Program-made: the position numbers and the translations under genes
Notes under the pieces: generated by a model
What the model was told of the DNA's origin: nothing
Databases searched by the model: none
What the model saw: the letters and a program-made list of their open reading frames with translations, nothing else
Shown: piece by piece, positions 52,276 through 63,409 of the stretch
Position numbering within the stretch: the first letter of the stretch is position 1
How the letters are laid out: every line of letters begins with the position of its first letter
Source: an uncultured Actinomycetes bacterium
Lineage (GTDB): Bacteria > Actinomycetota > Acidimicrobiia > Acidimicrobiales > RAAP-2
Assembly: GCA_903885505.1 (NCBI GenBank)
Contig: CAISIU010000101.1
Coordinates: 62,001-126,000 of the forward strand
Length of the DNA: 64,000 nucleotides
Direction: 5' to 3'

Positions 52276-54874
52276 GTCTCGCGAATCTGTCACCATCAAG
52301 CTGAACGGCCGCGAGGTCGAGGCGTTTAAGGGTGAGATGTTGATTGCCGCCGCGGAGCGTGCCGGCGAATACATCCCGCGTTTTTGCTACCACCCCCGCA
52401 TGGAGTCCGTCGGCGTGTGCCGCATGTGCCTCGTCGAAGTGGACGGCCCGCGTGGCGCCACCTTGCAGCCCTCGTGCTACATCTCGGTGCAGCCGGACAT
52501 GGTGGTCACCACCGACAGCGACAAGGTGAAGAAGGCCCAAGACGGCGTTCTCGAATTCCTCCTCGCGAACCACCCCCTCGACTGCCCGGTCTGCGACAAG
52601 GGTGGCGAATGCCCCCTGCAGGACCAGACCCTCGCGCACGGCTCGGGTGAAACTCGATTTATCGAAGAGAAGCGTCACTTCGCCAAGCCCATTTCCATTG
52701 GTGAGTTGGTGTTGCTCGACCGCGAGCGCTGCATTCAGTGCAGCCGCTGCACTCGCTTCGCCGCCGACGTGGCGGGCGACGCGCAGATCACCTTCTCGGG
52801 TCGTGGCGACAGCATCGAAGTTGCGCCCTTCCCGACGGAACCCTTTGACTCGGTCTTCTCCGGTAACACCGTGCAGATCTGCCCGGTGGGTGCCTTGACC
52901 GCCAAGCCCTATCGCTTCACTGCTCGTCCCTGGGACCTCGAGCAAGTCGAGAGCACCTGCACCTCGTGTGCCATGGGCTGTCGCGTGGCCGTTCAGTCCT
53001 CCGGTGACCGCATCACGCGTTTGCTCGGTGTGGACAGCGATGCCGTCAACCACGGCTGGATGTGCGACAAGGGCCGCTTCGCCTTCGAGGCCGCGCAAAG
53101 TGACGAGGGGACGGGCGACCTGCTCGACCCACGCACGCGTCTCACCACTCCGCTCATTCGTCGTAACGGCACCTTGACGCCCGCGAACTGGGGCGAAGCC
53201 CTCGGGGCGGCCGCCACGATCTTGCGTGAGGCCGGTGCGTCCAAATCGGGCGTTATCGGTGGAGCGCGCCTCACCAACGAAAGCCTCTTCGCATGGCAGC
53301 GATTCGCTCGCGACGTTATCGGTACTGACTCCCTCGACGCCTCCTTCGGTGACGCGGGTGATGCCGCTATCTGGAGTTTGGTGCCGCGCGCCAGCATCAA
53401 CGACGCCGCGGAAGCCTGCACCGTCCTCGTGATCGGTGCGGACATCGCTGCCGTCGCACCGGTGCTGCACCTGCGTCTTCGCCAATCGGTGACCGCGGGC
53501 CGCACCAACGTGGTGGCCCTCACCACGAGTGCCTCCGCCCAGTCGTCCATCGCCCGCGTGCGCTTGGCTGTCCGTCCCGGTGAGACCCACCTGGTGGCCG
53601 CCGCCGTGACGGGGGACCAGTCCGCACTCGCACAGCTGGAACTTCACCCGCAGGGCATCGCTTTCTCGCGTGAAGAACTCGCCGAAGCGCAGCGCCTCAT
53701 TGGTTCCAACGGTGAGGGAGTGGTGGTGGTCGTCGGACGCGCGAACTACGCCGAATCGAGCGACGTCACCGACGCTGCGATTCGCTCCTTGGCCGCCGCA
53801 CTGCCCGGTGCTCGCTTCTTGCCCACCTGGCGTCGCGCCAACCTTGGCGGTGCTTTCGACCTCGGATTCGGTCCCGGCCTGGACGCTGGTCGCCGCATCG
53901 CTAGCAGCCGTGGTCGTCGCGTTGACGAGCAACTGGCGGCCATGGCCTCCGGCGAGCAGTCGGCAGTACTGTTGCTCGGTTCGCTCCTCGACAACGTCGT
54001 GAACCGCCCGCAGGCCATCAGCGCCCTCGAGCGCGCCTCGGTGATCGTGGTGGCCGGGAATGGTGGCGATGACTTGGCGTACGCCGACGTCGTCTTGCCC
54101 GTGGCCATTGACCACGAGCGCACCGGCACCGTCACCAACTTCGAAGGTCGCGTGACCGCGGTGGCCGCCAAGGTCACGGCACCGTCGGGCACCTGGTCGG
54201 ACATTGCCGTGGCGAGCGAACTGGCCGAAGAATTCGGTCAGAACCTTGGCCTCACGGACGCCACCGACACCGCTCGCGTGATTGAAGAGTTGCTGGGCTA
54301 CCCGACCGCGTCGGTCCTTCGTGACGGCCACAGCGACGGCGTCATTGCCGGCGTGACGGGTGACCAATCGGCACGCCTGGCCCTTGACCCCGTGGCCTTC
54401 CCGGGTGTGCGCAGCGCGGACGCCGTGGGCTTGCTCGCGCGTGCGGGTGACGTGGCCGTGGAAGCCGTGACGTCCGCCGCCTGGTCGCCGTCTACTTGGT
54501 CTGAACTCCCGCAGTCACCGGCGCCGCAGAACCCTGCCGCGGACGCGTACTCGCTGCGCGTCGTGGTGGCACCATTCCTCTACGACGGTGGCGTGGCCGT
54601 GTCAGCCACTAGTGCCTTTGACCCGCTCGTGGCCGCCTCGGTCGCCACGGTGAACCCCTACGACGCGAATCGCCTCGGGATCAACGATGGTGACATCGTG
54701 AGCTTCCCGGGTGAGGGCGGCGTGGTTCGTTTGCCGGTGCGTATTGATGAGGCCACCACCAAGGGCACCGTCGTGGTTCCCTTCCATGCCGAAGGTGTGG
54801 ACGGTGAGGACGTTTTGGCGACCTGGCATGTCGGTGCGTCGTTGGTGACGGAAGTTCGGATGGAGTCGCGATGA
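52268..54874 (+). CDS. nuoG: NADH-quinone oxidoreductase subunit G
   Basis: 868 residues. The N-terminal ferredoxin-like domain shows CYHPRMESVGVCRMCLVEV (N1b), then HPLDCPVCDKGGECPLQD, then CIQCSRCTRF with a distant CPVGAL (N4, N5). CTSCAMGC with a distant C in GWMCDKGRF matches the extra N7-type site. The rest is the molybdopterin-oxidoreductase-like domain, catalytically inactive in complex I. ATG 52268 starts the conserved strand; ATG 52256 is an alternative. The 3' end overlaps nuoH. Confidence 0.96.
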   Translation: MPESRESVTIKLNGREVEAFKGEMLIAAAERAGEYIPRFCYHPRMESVGVCRMCLVEVDGPRGATLQPSCYISVQPDMVVTTDSDKVKKAQDGVLEFLLANHPLDCPVCDKGGECPLQDQTLAHGSGETRFIEEKRHFAKPISIGELVLLDRERCIQCSRCTRFAADVAGDAQITFSGRGDSIEVAPFPTEPFDSVFSGNTVQICPVGALTAKPYRFTARPWDLEQVESTCTSCAMGCRVAVQSSGDRITRLLGVDSDAVNHGWMCDKGRFAFEAAQSDEGTGDLLDPRTRLTTPLIRRNGTLTPANWGEALGAAATILREAGASKSGVIGGARLTNESLFAWQRFARDVIGTDSLDASFGDAGDAAIWSLVPRASINDAAEACTVLVIGADIAAVAPVLHLRLRQSVTAGRTNVVALTTSASAQSSIARVRLAVRPGETHLVAAAVTGDQSALAQLELHPQGIAFSREELAEAQRLIGSNGEGVVVVVGRANYAESSDVTDAAIRSLAAALPGARFLPTWRRANLGGAFDLGFGPGLDAGRRIASSRGRRVDEQLAAMASGEQSAVLLLGSLLDNVVNRPQAISALERASVIVVAGNGGDDLAYADVVLPVAIDHERTGTVTNFEGRVTAVAAKVTAPSGTWSDIAVASELAEEFGQNLGLTDATDTARVIEELLGYPTASVLRDGHSDGVIAGVTGDQSARLALDPVAFPGVRSADAVGLLARAGDVAVEAVTSAAWSPSTWSELPQSPAPQNPAADAYSLRVVVAPFLYDGGVAVSATSAFDPLVAASVATVNPYDANRLGINDGDIVSFPGEGGVVRLPVRIDEATTKGTVVVPFHAEGVDGEDVLATWHVGASLVTEVRMESR

Positions 54875-56106
54875 GTCACTTGTTCGCTATTGACCCGCTC
54901 TTTAACGGTCACTCGACCTTGGCCGTCGTTCTGATCGCCCTGATTCGAGTGTTGGTGGCTTTCGCCGCGTTGATGGGCTGCGTCACCTTGATGATTTGGT
55001 TTGAACGCAAGGTCATTTCCGACATGCAAAGCCGCATCGGGCCAAACCGCTGGGGACCGTTTGGTCTTCTCCAGACCTTGGCCGACGGCATCAAGCTCTT
55101 CTTTAAGGAAGACCTGCTGCCCGCGGAGGCTGACCCCTTCACCTTCAAGTTGGCGCCCTACCTCGCGCTCATCCCCGCGCTGATCACCTTCTCCTTGGTG
55201 CCGGTGGGTGGCAGCGTGACGATTGCGCACCACACCTTCTTCCTCCAGGTCGCCGACACGCCCATTGGCATCTTGCTCTTGCTCGCCATGTCGGGCATCT
55301 CGGTGTACGGCGTGATCTTGGCCGGTTGGTCCTCGGGTTCGAAGTACCCGCTGATGTCCTCGGTTCGCGCATCGGCCCAGATGATTAGTTACGAAGCCGC
55401 CCTAGGCATGAGCATCGTGACCGTCGTCTTGGCCTCGGGCTCGCTCTCGACGCACGACATCGTGGCCGCGCAAGGTGGCTCGCTGTGGCGCTGGAACCTG
55501 ATTCACCTCGGGTTCGTTCCCTTTTTCATCTTCCTCATCGCCATCACGGCTGAGCTCAACCGTCCGCCCTTTGACGTGGTGGAAGCCGAGTCCGAGCTCG
55601 TGGGTGGTTTTCACACCGAGTACTCGTCGCTGCGCTTCGCGCTCTTCTTCCTCGCGGAATTCATGAACACCATCACGATGTCCGCCATCATGGTGACCTT
55701 GTTCTTCGGTGGCCCCGCCGGTCCGATCCCGAACATTCCGCACATTCGTTGGGTCTTTCCCATTGTGTACTTCCTCGGCAAGACGACGCTGTTCTGCTTC
55801 GCGTACGTGTGGTTCCGCGCCGCCCTGCCGCGCTTTCGCTACGACCAACTCATGGACTTGGGCTGGCGCTACTTGATTCCTATTTCCCTGGCCTGGATGC
55901 TCTTGGTGGCCGGCTTCATGGTCTCGCCGGCGTGGGGCTTCGCCCTGGCCGCGGCGGGCCTGGCGGGCGCCTTGCTGCTCACTCGGGCCTTCGATCTGGG
56001 TCGCGAACGCTCGGAGGGCGACGAGGCGATTTTGCCCACCGTCGGCCGTCGTCCGCTCCCGGGATATGTCCTTCGCCAAATGACCGATGGAAAGGGTGAC
56101 GCGTGA
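54871..56106 (+). CDS. nuoH: NADH-quinone oxidoreductase subunit H
   Basis: 411 residues with eight or nine membrane spans, joining the quinone chamber to the membrane arm. Family motifs: FERKVISDMQSRIGPNRWGP, ADGIKLFFKED, and the acidic loop AELNRPPFDVVEAESELVGGFHTEYS. It is longer than the about 325 residues of E. coli NuoH because of an extra C-terminal span and an Arg-rich tail, common in actinobacteria. Overlaps nuoG and nuoI by four bases each. Confidence 0.97.
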   Translation: MSHLFAIDPLFNGHSTLAVVLIALIRVLVAFAALMGCVTLMIWFERKVISDMQSRIGPNRWGPFGLLQTLADGIKLFFKEDLLPAEADPFTFKLAPYLALIPALITFSLVPVGGSVTIAHHTFFLQVADTPIGILLLLAMSGISVYGVILAGWSSGSKYPLMSSVRASAQMISYEAALGMSIVTVVLASGSLSTHDIVAAQGGSLWRWNLIHLGFVPFFIFLIAITAELNRPPFDVVEAESELVGGFHTEYSSLRFALFFLAEFMNTITMSAIMVTLFFGGPAGPIPNIPHIRWVFPIVYFLGKTTLFCFAYVWFRAALPRFRYDQLMDLGWRYLIPISLAWMLLVAGFMVSPAWGFALAAAGLAGALLLTRAFDLGRERSEGDEAILPTVGRRPLPGYVLRQMTDGKGDA

Positions 56107-56858
56107 GTCGCTTTCGCACCTTCTTCGGTGGTTTCACCCTGACGCTGCGCCACTTGCCGCGTCCTCGCGTCACGGTGAGTTACCCCGAGCAAAAGCGGCC
56201 CAAGCAGCCGCGTCAGCACGGACGCCACGTGCTGAACCGTTACGAAGACGGCATGGAAAAGTGCATCGGCTGCGAACTGTGCGCCGGTGTGTGCCCCGCC
56301 GACTGCATCCGCGTTCGTGGACTCGACAACCCGGCGGACCACCCGGTCAGCCCCGGTGAGCGCTACGGCTACGTCTACGAGATCAACTACCTGCGCTGCA
56401 TTCACTGCGACATGTGCGTCGAGGCGTGCCCGACGCAGGCGATCACCGAATCGAAGCTCTTCGAGTTCTCGTTCACCAATCGCTCCGACGCGATTTACAC
56501 CAAGCGCGAACTGCTCGTCGGCGACGACGGCCAGCCGCAGCGTTTGCCGTGGGAAGACTGGCGCGACGGCGAATCGGCGATGACCGGTGGCTGGATGCGC
56601 GCCACCTCGCCGGCCGGCGACGCCAGCTTCGAGGGTGTGACCTCCTGGTCCGGCGACCTCGGCGTGGGTGTGCGAGCGGCCGAAGGTGGTCAAAGCGAGA
56701 ACCGCGACGACGACGCCACCGGCTCCAAGCAGATTCGTGAGGCCTTCTACGGTCACTTGCTGCCCGAAGACGTGCCGCTCGAGTTCCGTGGCCTGCCGGG
56801 CGCGCTGCTCAAGCTCAAGAAGCGTCTCCCGGAGCCGCTGGCTCGGAGGATTCCGTGA
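56103..56858 (+). CDS. nuoI: NADH-quinone oxidoreductase subunit I
   Basis: 251 residues. Two [4Fe-4S] clusters (N6a, N6b) are bound by CIGCELCAGVCP (Cys54, 57, 60, 64) and CIHCDMCVEACP (Cys99, 102, 105, 109). After the family core, about 90 extra residues rich in acidic and Gly residues follow, making it longer than the usual 160-200. GTG start overlaps nuoH; the stop overlaps nuoJ. Confidence 0.96.
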   Translation: MSRFRTFFGGFTLTLRHLPRPRVTVSYPEQKRPKQPRQHGRHVLNRYEDGMEKCIGCELCAGVCPADCIRVRGLDNPADHPVSPGERYGYVYEINYLRCIHCDMCVEACPTQAITESKLFEFSFTNRSDAIYTKRELLVGDDGQPQRLPWEDWRDGESAMTGGWMRATSPAGDASFEGVTSWSGDLGVGVRAAEGGQSENRDDDATGSKQIREAFYGHLLPEDVPLEFRGLPGALLKLKKRLPEPLARRIP

Positions 56859-57412
56859 TCGCGTCATCTTTTGCTATTCCTGATGTGGTGACCTTCGTGG
56901 TCGCCGCGGCCCTCGTCATCTTCGGTGCCATCGGTGTGATCACCGTGAAGAACCCGGTGCACAGCGCCATCAGCTTGATCGGCACCTTGATTGGTGTCGC
57001 CATTGCCTTTATTGAGCAAGACGCGCAGTTCTTGGCGGCGGTGCAGGTCATTGTCTACGCCGGCGCCATCGTCGTGCTCTTCCTCTTCGTCATCATGTTC
57101 CTCGGCGTTGACCGCAAGGAAGACGTCTCGATTGAGCCTCTCGTGCACCAGCGCAGTTGGGCGGCCGCCACGGTGGCCCTCACCGTCGCGTCGGTGATTG
57201 CCCTCATGGCCAAGAGTCACTGGGCGACTGGGGCGCACCGCGTGACCGGCAATCCAGGCTCGGGTAACACGAACGTGGCCCACATTGGCCGCACCATTTT
57301 CACGACCTACCTCTACGCCTTCGAAATCACCGCGGGTCTCTTGATTATCGCGGTGGTAGGTGCGGTGGTTCTCGCGCGTCGGTCGAACCAGATCGCGGAG
57401 GAGAACGCATGA
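56855..57412 (+). CDS. nuoJ: NADH-quinone oxidoreductase subunit J
   Basis: 185 residues, five membrane spans, part of the proton-pumping arm. The third span carries [20 protein letters not shown], the conserved NuoJ segment that contains the pi-bulge region. GTG start overlaps nuoI by GTGA and the stop overlaps nuoK by ATGA. Confidence 0.96.
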   Translation: MIASSFAIPDVVTFVVAAALVIFGAIGVITVKNPVHSAISLIGTLIGVAIAFIEQDAQFLAAVQVIVYAGAIVVLFLFVIMFLGVDRKEDVSIEPLVHQRSWAAATVALTVASVIALMAKSHWATGAHRVTGNPGSGNTNVAHIGRTIFTTYLYAFEITAGLLIIAVVGAVVLARRSNQIAEENA

Positions 57413-57714
57413 GTCTGCCCATCGGTTGGTATCTCACCTTGGCGGCCGTGCTCTTTGGTATCGGCGCCTTCGGACTGCTGACGCGCCGCAGCGCGCTCAT
57501 CATGTTCATGTGCATTGAGCTCATGCTCAATGCCGTGAACCTCACCTTCGTGACCTTCTCGCGCTCGTTCTCCGACATCGGGGGACAGGCCGCCGTCTTT
57601 TTCGTCATGGTCGTGGCCGCGGCGGAAGTCACCGTCGGTCTGGGCATTGTGGTCTCCGTCTTTCGTCGTCGTCAGTCGACCTCGGTGGACGAACTATCGG
57701 AATTGAAGGGCTGA
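57409..57714 (+). CDS. nuoK: NADH-quinone oxidoreductase subunit K
   Basis: 101 residues, three membrane spans, MrpC-like. The conserved Glu pair involved in proton transfer is seen in [12 protein letters not shown] and in the third span [15 protein letters not shown]. Length is exactly that expected. One base separates it from nuoL. Confidence 0.97.
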   Translation: MSLPIGWYLTLAAVLFGIGAFGLLTRRSALIMFMCIELMLNAVNLTFVTFSRSFSDIGGQAAVFFVMVVAAAEVTVGLGIVVSVFRRRQSTSVDELSELKG

Positions 57715-57715
57715 G

Positions 57716-59593
<1,878 letters not shown>

Positions 59594-59595
59594 CG

Positions 59596-61101
59596 ATGCA
59601 CTCGTCTTGGTGGCTCAACGCCCTCATCGTGTGGCCCTTCGTGGCCGCCGGTCTCATCGCGGTTCTGCGCGTGAGCTCGGTGAAGTTCCTCGCCGTGGCC
59701 TTCGCCGCCATCGAGGCAGCGATCGCTGTTCTCGTGTGGTGCGGATACCGCGGCAACCTGGCCGTGTCGGGAACCGGTGGCGCGGACTACGTCTCGCACA
59801 CCTGGTGGGCGCGCAGCCTCGGCCTCGCGCACAGCGTGGGTGTCGATGGCATTTCGCTGCTCATGGTCGTTTTGACGGCCATCGTGGCCCTCCTCGCTCT
59901 CGCGGGTACCACGGCCGCGCACCACGAGCGCAGCTACAGCGCGTGGCTACTCATCTTGGTGGGCGCGTCCATGGGCGCCTTCGTCACTCGTGACCTGATG
60001 GAGTTCTTCCTCTTCTTCGAACTGACGCTCATCCCCTCGTACTTTTTGATCTCCCGTTGGGGTGGCAAGGACGCGACGCGCGCGGCACTCAAGTTCTTTA
60101 TCTACACGCTGTTCGGATCGGGCTTCTTGCTGGTGGGCGCGATCTACCTCGCGGTGCGCCACTACGACCAGACCGGCATCTTGAGCTTCGATTACGCCGC
60201 CCTGCACGGCACCGTCATCACGACGGCCGCCTCCGTGTGGGTGATGGTGGGCTTCTTGATCGCCTTTGGTGTCAAGAGCCCGCTGTGGCCGCTGCACACC
60301 TGGTCGCCCCTGGCCTACGCCGAGGCGCCGACGGCGGGTTCGATGATGCTGTCGGCCATCTTGGCCAAGCTCGGCACCTACGGACTGCTGCGCTTCGGCG
60401 TGTTGATGTTGCCCGGTGCGGTTCCTCACGTGGCGCCCTACGTGCTGACCCTCGCCGTCGTGGGCATCTTGTACGGCTCGGCCTTGGCCGCCGTCAGCAA
60501 GGACCTCAAGCGCCTCGTGGCCTACTCGTCGCTCGCGCAAGTCGGCTTTATCATGCTCGGTCTCTTCTCTCAGTCCGCGACCGCCATCAGCGGTTCAGTG
60601 CTGTTGATGTTTAACCACGGAGTGATTACCGCCGCCTTCTTCCTCCTCATTGGCGGACTCGAGAAGCGTCGCGGTACCAGCCTGATTAGCGACCTGCGCG
60701 GCCTGCAGGGTCCCGCTCCGGTGCTCGCCGGTATCTTCACCGTCGTCATGCTGGCCTCCATTGGCGTGCCGGGTCTCTCCGGCTTCATCTCGGAGTACCT
60801 GGTTCTCGCCGGCACCTTTGCGACCCACCCCTGGTGGTCGGTAGTGGCCACCACCGGCGTGATCTTCGCCGCCCTGTACTTGCTCTGGGCCTACCAGCGC
60901 GTCTTTCACGGCCTGGCGGAGGGTGAGAACGCGCAGATTACTGACGCGACGACCGCCGAGAAGATTGCCCTCGCGCCGCTCATTGCCCTCATCGTGGTGC
61001 TCGGTATCTACCCGCAGGTCGCGCTCTCGCGCGCCAGTCACAGCGTGAACTCTCAGGCCCCCGCAACGTGGGTCACCGACTCAACGGGACAGGTGAAGTG
61101 A
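59596..61101 (+). CDS. nuoM: NADH-quinone oxidoreductase subunit M
   Basis: 501 residues with about 14 spans, antiporter-like proton channel. The key Glu lies in LMEFFLFFELTLIPSYFLI and the Lys/His segment in FGVKSPLWPLHTWSPLAYAEAPTAGSMML. ATG 59596 is chosen over a TTG at 59587, which would overlap nuoL. The stop shares one base with nuoN (TGATG). Confidence 0.97.
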   Translation: MHSSWWLNALIVWPFVAAGLIAVLRVSSVKFLAVAFAAIEAAIAVLVWCGYRGNLAVSGTGGADYVSHTWWARSLGLAHSVGVDGISLLMVVLTAIVALLALAGTTAAHHERSYSAWLLILVGASMGAFVTRDLMEFFLFFELTLIPSYFLISRWGGKDATRAALKFFIYTLFGSGFLLVGAIYLAVRHYDQTGILSFDYAALHGTVITTAASVWVMVGFLIAFGVKSPLWPLHTWSPLAYAEAPTAGSMMLSAILAKLGTYGLLRFGVLMLPGAVPHVAPYVLTLAVVGILYGSALAAVSKDLKRLVAYSSLAQVGFIMLGLFSQSATAISGSVLLMFNHGVITAAFFLLIGGLEKRRGTSLISDLRGLQGPAPVLAGIFTVVMLASIGVPGLSGFISEYLVLAGTFATHPWWSVVATTGVIFAALYLLWAYQRVFHGLAEGENAQITDATTAEKIALAPLIALIVVLGIYPQVALSRASHSVNSQAPATWVTDSTGQVK

Positions 61102-62567
61102 TGATTCACGCCCCCTCTATCCACTACTTAACGATTCTCCCCGAGCTGATTTTCCTCGGTGCGTCGTTCGCTCTGCTGCTCGCCGCCGGCCTCAACCGCA
61201 AGGTGCTCTCGGCGACCACCGGTGCCGTCCTCACCACGGTGGCGGGAATCGCCACCCTCGTGGTGAACTTCTTCCAGTGGCACGACGTGTCCACGCATGG
61301 TGCCACCGTCACCATTGCGAAGGCGGTTATCCAGGACGGTTTCTCCGTCGTGGCAACCGGCGTGATTGCCGTGGGCTCGATGTTGTCCGCGTGGGTGATG
61401 CGCGACTACTTGGCGCGCGACCGTCACCGCGCCACGGAGTTCTTCGTGCTGGCCCTCTCGGCCGCGGCGGGTGCGATCTTGATGGTGCAGGCCAACGACC
61501 TCATCGTGGTGTTCCTGGGTCTCGAAATCCTGTCCCTGGGTCTGTACGTCTTGGTGGGCTTCGATCGTCGTCGTTCGGGTTCGAACGAAGCGGCGCTCAA
61601 GTACTTCTTGCTCGGTGGCTTCGCCTCGGCCCTCTTCATCTACGGCGCGGCGCTGCTGTACGGCGCTACCGGCACGACCTCACTGACCGGTATTTCGTAC
61701 TTCCTCAGTGCCAATGCGGTGCTGCGTCCTGGCTTGCTGGCCGCGGGCGCCATCTTGTTGCTCGTCGCGTTGGCCTTCAAGGTGGCGGCGGCTCCCTTCC
61801 ACATGTGGTCGCCCGACACCTACGAGGGTGCGCCGACGCCGGTGACCGGCTTCATGGCGGCCATCGTGAAGGTGGGCGCACTGGCCGTCTTGCTGCGCCT
61901 CTTTCTCATGTCGCTGCCGACGCAGACTGACCTGTGGCACCCGGTGCTCTACGTCATCGTGATCGCCACCTTGGTGGTCGGTTCGCTCGTGGGCCTGGTG
62001 CAGCGCAACATCAAGCGCCTGCTCGCGTACTCCTCCATCAACCACGCCGGATTTATCCTCCTTGGCCTCTTCGCTGGTGGCGCGCGTGGCGTGCAGGGCT
62101 CGCTCTACTACCTCATGACCTACGTGCCGGTCGTCATCGCGACCTTCGCCATCGTCACGGTGGTGGGCGGCCGCGGTGACACCAACCACGACCTGACCGC
62201 CTATCGCGGCCTCGCTCGTCGCCAGCCGGTGCTCGGTGGCACCTTGGCCTTGTTGCTGTTGGTGCAGGCCGGCGCGCCCTTCACTACCGGTTTCTTCGCG
62301 AAGCTCTCCGTCATTACCGCCGCCGTTTCCGATGGTGGCGTGGTCGTGTCGGTGATCGCCATGGCGGCTGCCGCGGCCGCGGGTTACTACTACTTGCGCA
62401 CCGTCTTGTCGCTGTTTGCGGCGGATGACCCCTTCGGTGAACCCGTCGCCGTGCCGGTCGGTAGCGCGTCGGTGATTGCCCTCGGAGCCAGCTCCGCGGT
62501 GATCTTCGGCGTGTGGACGGGCCCGCTGGTCGCGCTCGCGCACCACGCCACGTTGCTGCTGCCGTGA
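61101..62567 (+). CDS. nuoN: NADH-quinone oxidoreductase subunit N
   Basis: 488 residues with about 14 spans, the third antiporter-like subunit. Motifs are FLGLEILSLGLYVLVGF with the key Glu, and AFKVAAAPFHMWSPDTYEGAPTPVTGFMA with Lys and His. The start at 61101 overlaps the nuoM stop. It completes nuoA-N in canonical order, so the window encodes a whole complex I. Confidence 0.97.
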   Translation: MIHAPSIHYLTILPELIFLGASFALLLAAGLNRKVLSATTGAVLTTVAGIATLVVNFFQWHDVSTHGATVTIAKAVIQDGFSVVATGVIAVGSMLSAWVMRDYLARDRHRATEFFVLALSAAAGAILMVQANDLIVVFLGLEILSLGLYVLVGFDRRRSGSNEAALKYFLLGGFASALFIYGAALLYGATGTTSLTGISYFLSANAVLRPGLLAAGAILLLVALAFKVAAAPFHMWSPDTYEGAPTPVTGFMAAIVKVGALAVLLRLFLMSLPTQTDLWHPVLYVIVIATLVVGSLVGLVQRNIKRLLAYSSINHAGFILLGLFAGGARGVQGSLYYLMTYVPVVIATFAIVTVVGGRGDTNHDLTAYRGLARRQPVLGGTLALLLLVQAGAPFTTGFFAKLSVITAAVSDGGVVVSVIAMAAAAAAGYYYLRTVLSLFAADDPFGEPVAVPVGSASVIALGASSAVIFGVWTGPLVALAHHATLLLP

Positions 62568-63409
62568 TCGACGTCGCCGTTATCACCTGTGCGGGTGATG
62601 ATGTCGATGTCGACACTCCACTGCTGCGCGACGCGCTGCGCGCCGAGGGGCTGAGCGCGGACGTTGTCGTGTGGGATGACCCCGCGGTGACCTGGTCTGA
62701 CTATCGCTTACCCGTCATTCGTTCCACCTGGGACTACGCGCCCCGTCGCGACGAATTCCTCGCCTGGGCGCGTCGTGTGCCGCGCCTGACCAATCCCTTG
62801 TCGGTGATTGAGTGGAATACCGATAAGCACTACCTCGGCCGCTTGGCCTCAGCCGGCGTGCCCATTATCCCCACCACCTTCATTGACCGCGGCACCTCGG
62901 GTCTCTTTCCTAATGGTCCCTTCGTGGTGAAGCCCACCGTCGGGGCCGGATCTCTCGGGGCCGATCGCTTCTTGGCGGCCGAATGGGACGCGGCTCGCGC
63001 GCACGTGGCGCAACTGCATCGTGAGGGGCGTGACGCCATCGTCCAGCCCTATATCGAGGAGATCGACGACGACGGCGAACTCGCTCTCATTTTCATTGAC
63101 GGTGACGTGGTGCACGCCATGAATAAGGGTGCCATGCTCAATGTCAACGAGCTCGACCGCACCGCCCTCTATCGGCGTGAACAGATGGCCAACACCGAGA
63201 TTGACCCCGCGGCCCTGGCGGTGGCTCAGTTGGCGCTGCGCACCGCGAACGCGACCGATTTGCTCTATGCGCGCGTCGACCTCGTGCGTCATCGGGGGCA
63301 GTGGCTGCTGATGGAACTCGAGCTGACGGAGCCGTCGCTGTTTCTCACCTATTCGCCGACCTGTGTGGACGCGCTGGTGCACGCCATCGCGCGGCGCGTC
63401 ACTCGCTAG
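62564..63409 (+). CDS. ATP-grasp domain protein
   Basis: 281 residues, ATP-grasp fold similar by eye to glutathione synthetase/RimK-like and cycloserine-type ligases. Visible segments: IRSTWDYAPRRDEFLAWA (common in the group near DcsG), FVVKPTVGAGSLGADR for ATP binding, VQPYIEEIDDDGELALIFIDG, and a late acidic ELELTEPSLFL metal site. It would join a carboxylate to an amine or thiol using ATP; substrates are unknown. GTG start overlaps the nuoN stop (GTGA), so it is on the nuo transcript. Its stop shares CTAG with the convergent gene. Confidence 0.78.
   Translation: MIDVAVITCAGDDVDVDTPLLRDALRAEGLSADVVVWDDPAVTWSDYRLPVIRSTWDYAPRRDEFLAWARRVPRLTNPLSVIEWNTDKHYLGRLASAGVPIIPTTFIDRGTSGLFPNGPFVVKPTVGAGSLGADRFLAAEWDAARAHVAQLHREGRDAIVQPYIEEIDDDGELALIFIDGDVVHAMNKGAMLNVNELDRTALYRREQMANTEIDPAALAVAQLALRTANATDLLYARVDLVRHRGQWLLMELELTEPSLFLTYSPTCVDALVHAIARRVTR

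Noticed and set aside
52250..54367. 705-codon open frame antisense to nuoG
   Set aside because: It lies wholly opposite a certain gene, has no recognisable domain, and long antisense frames are expected in GC-rich coding DNA.
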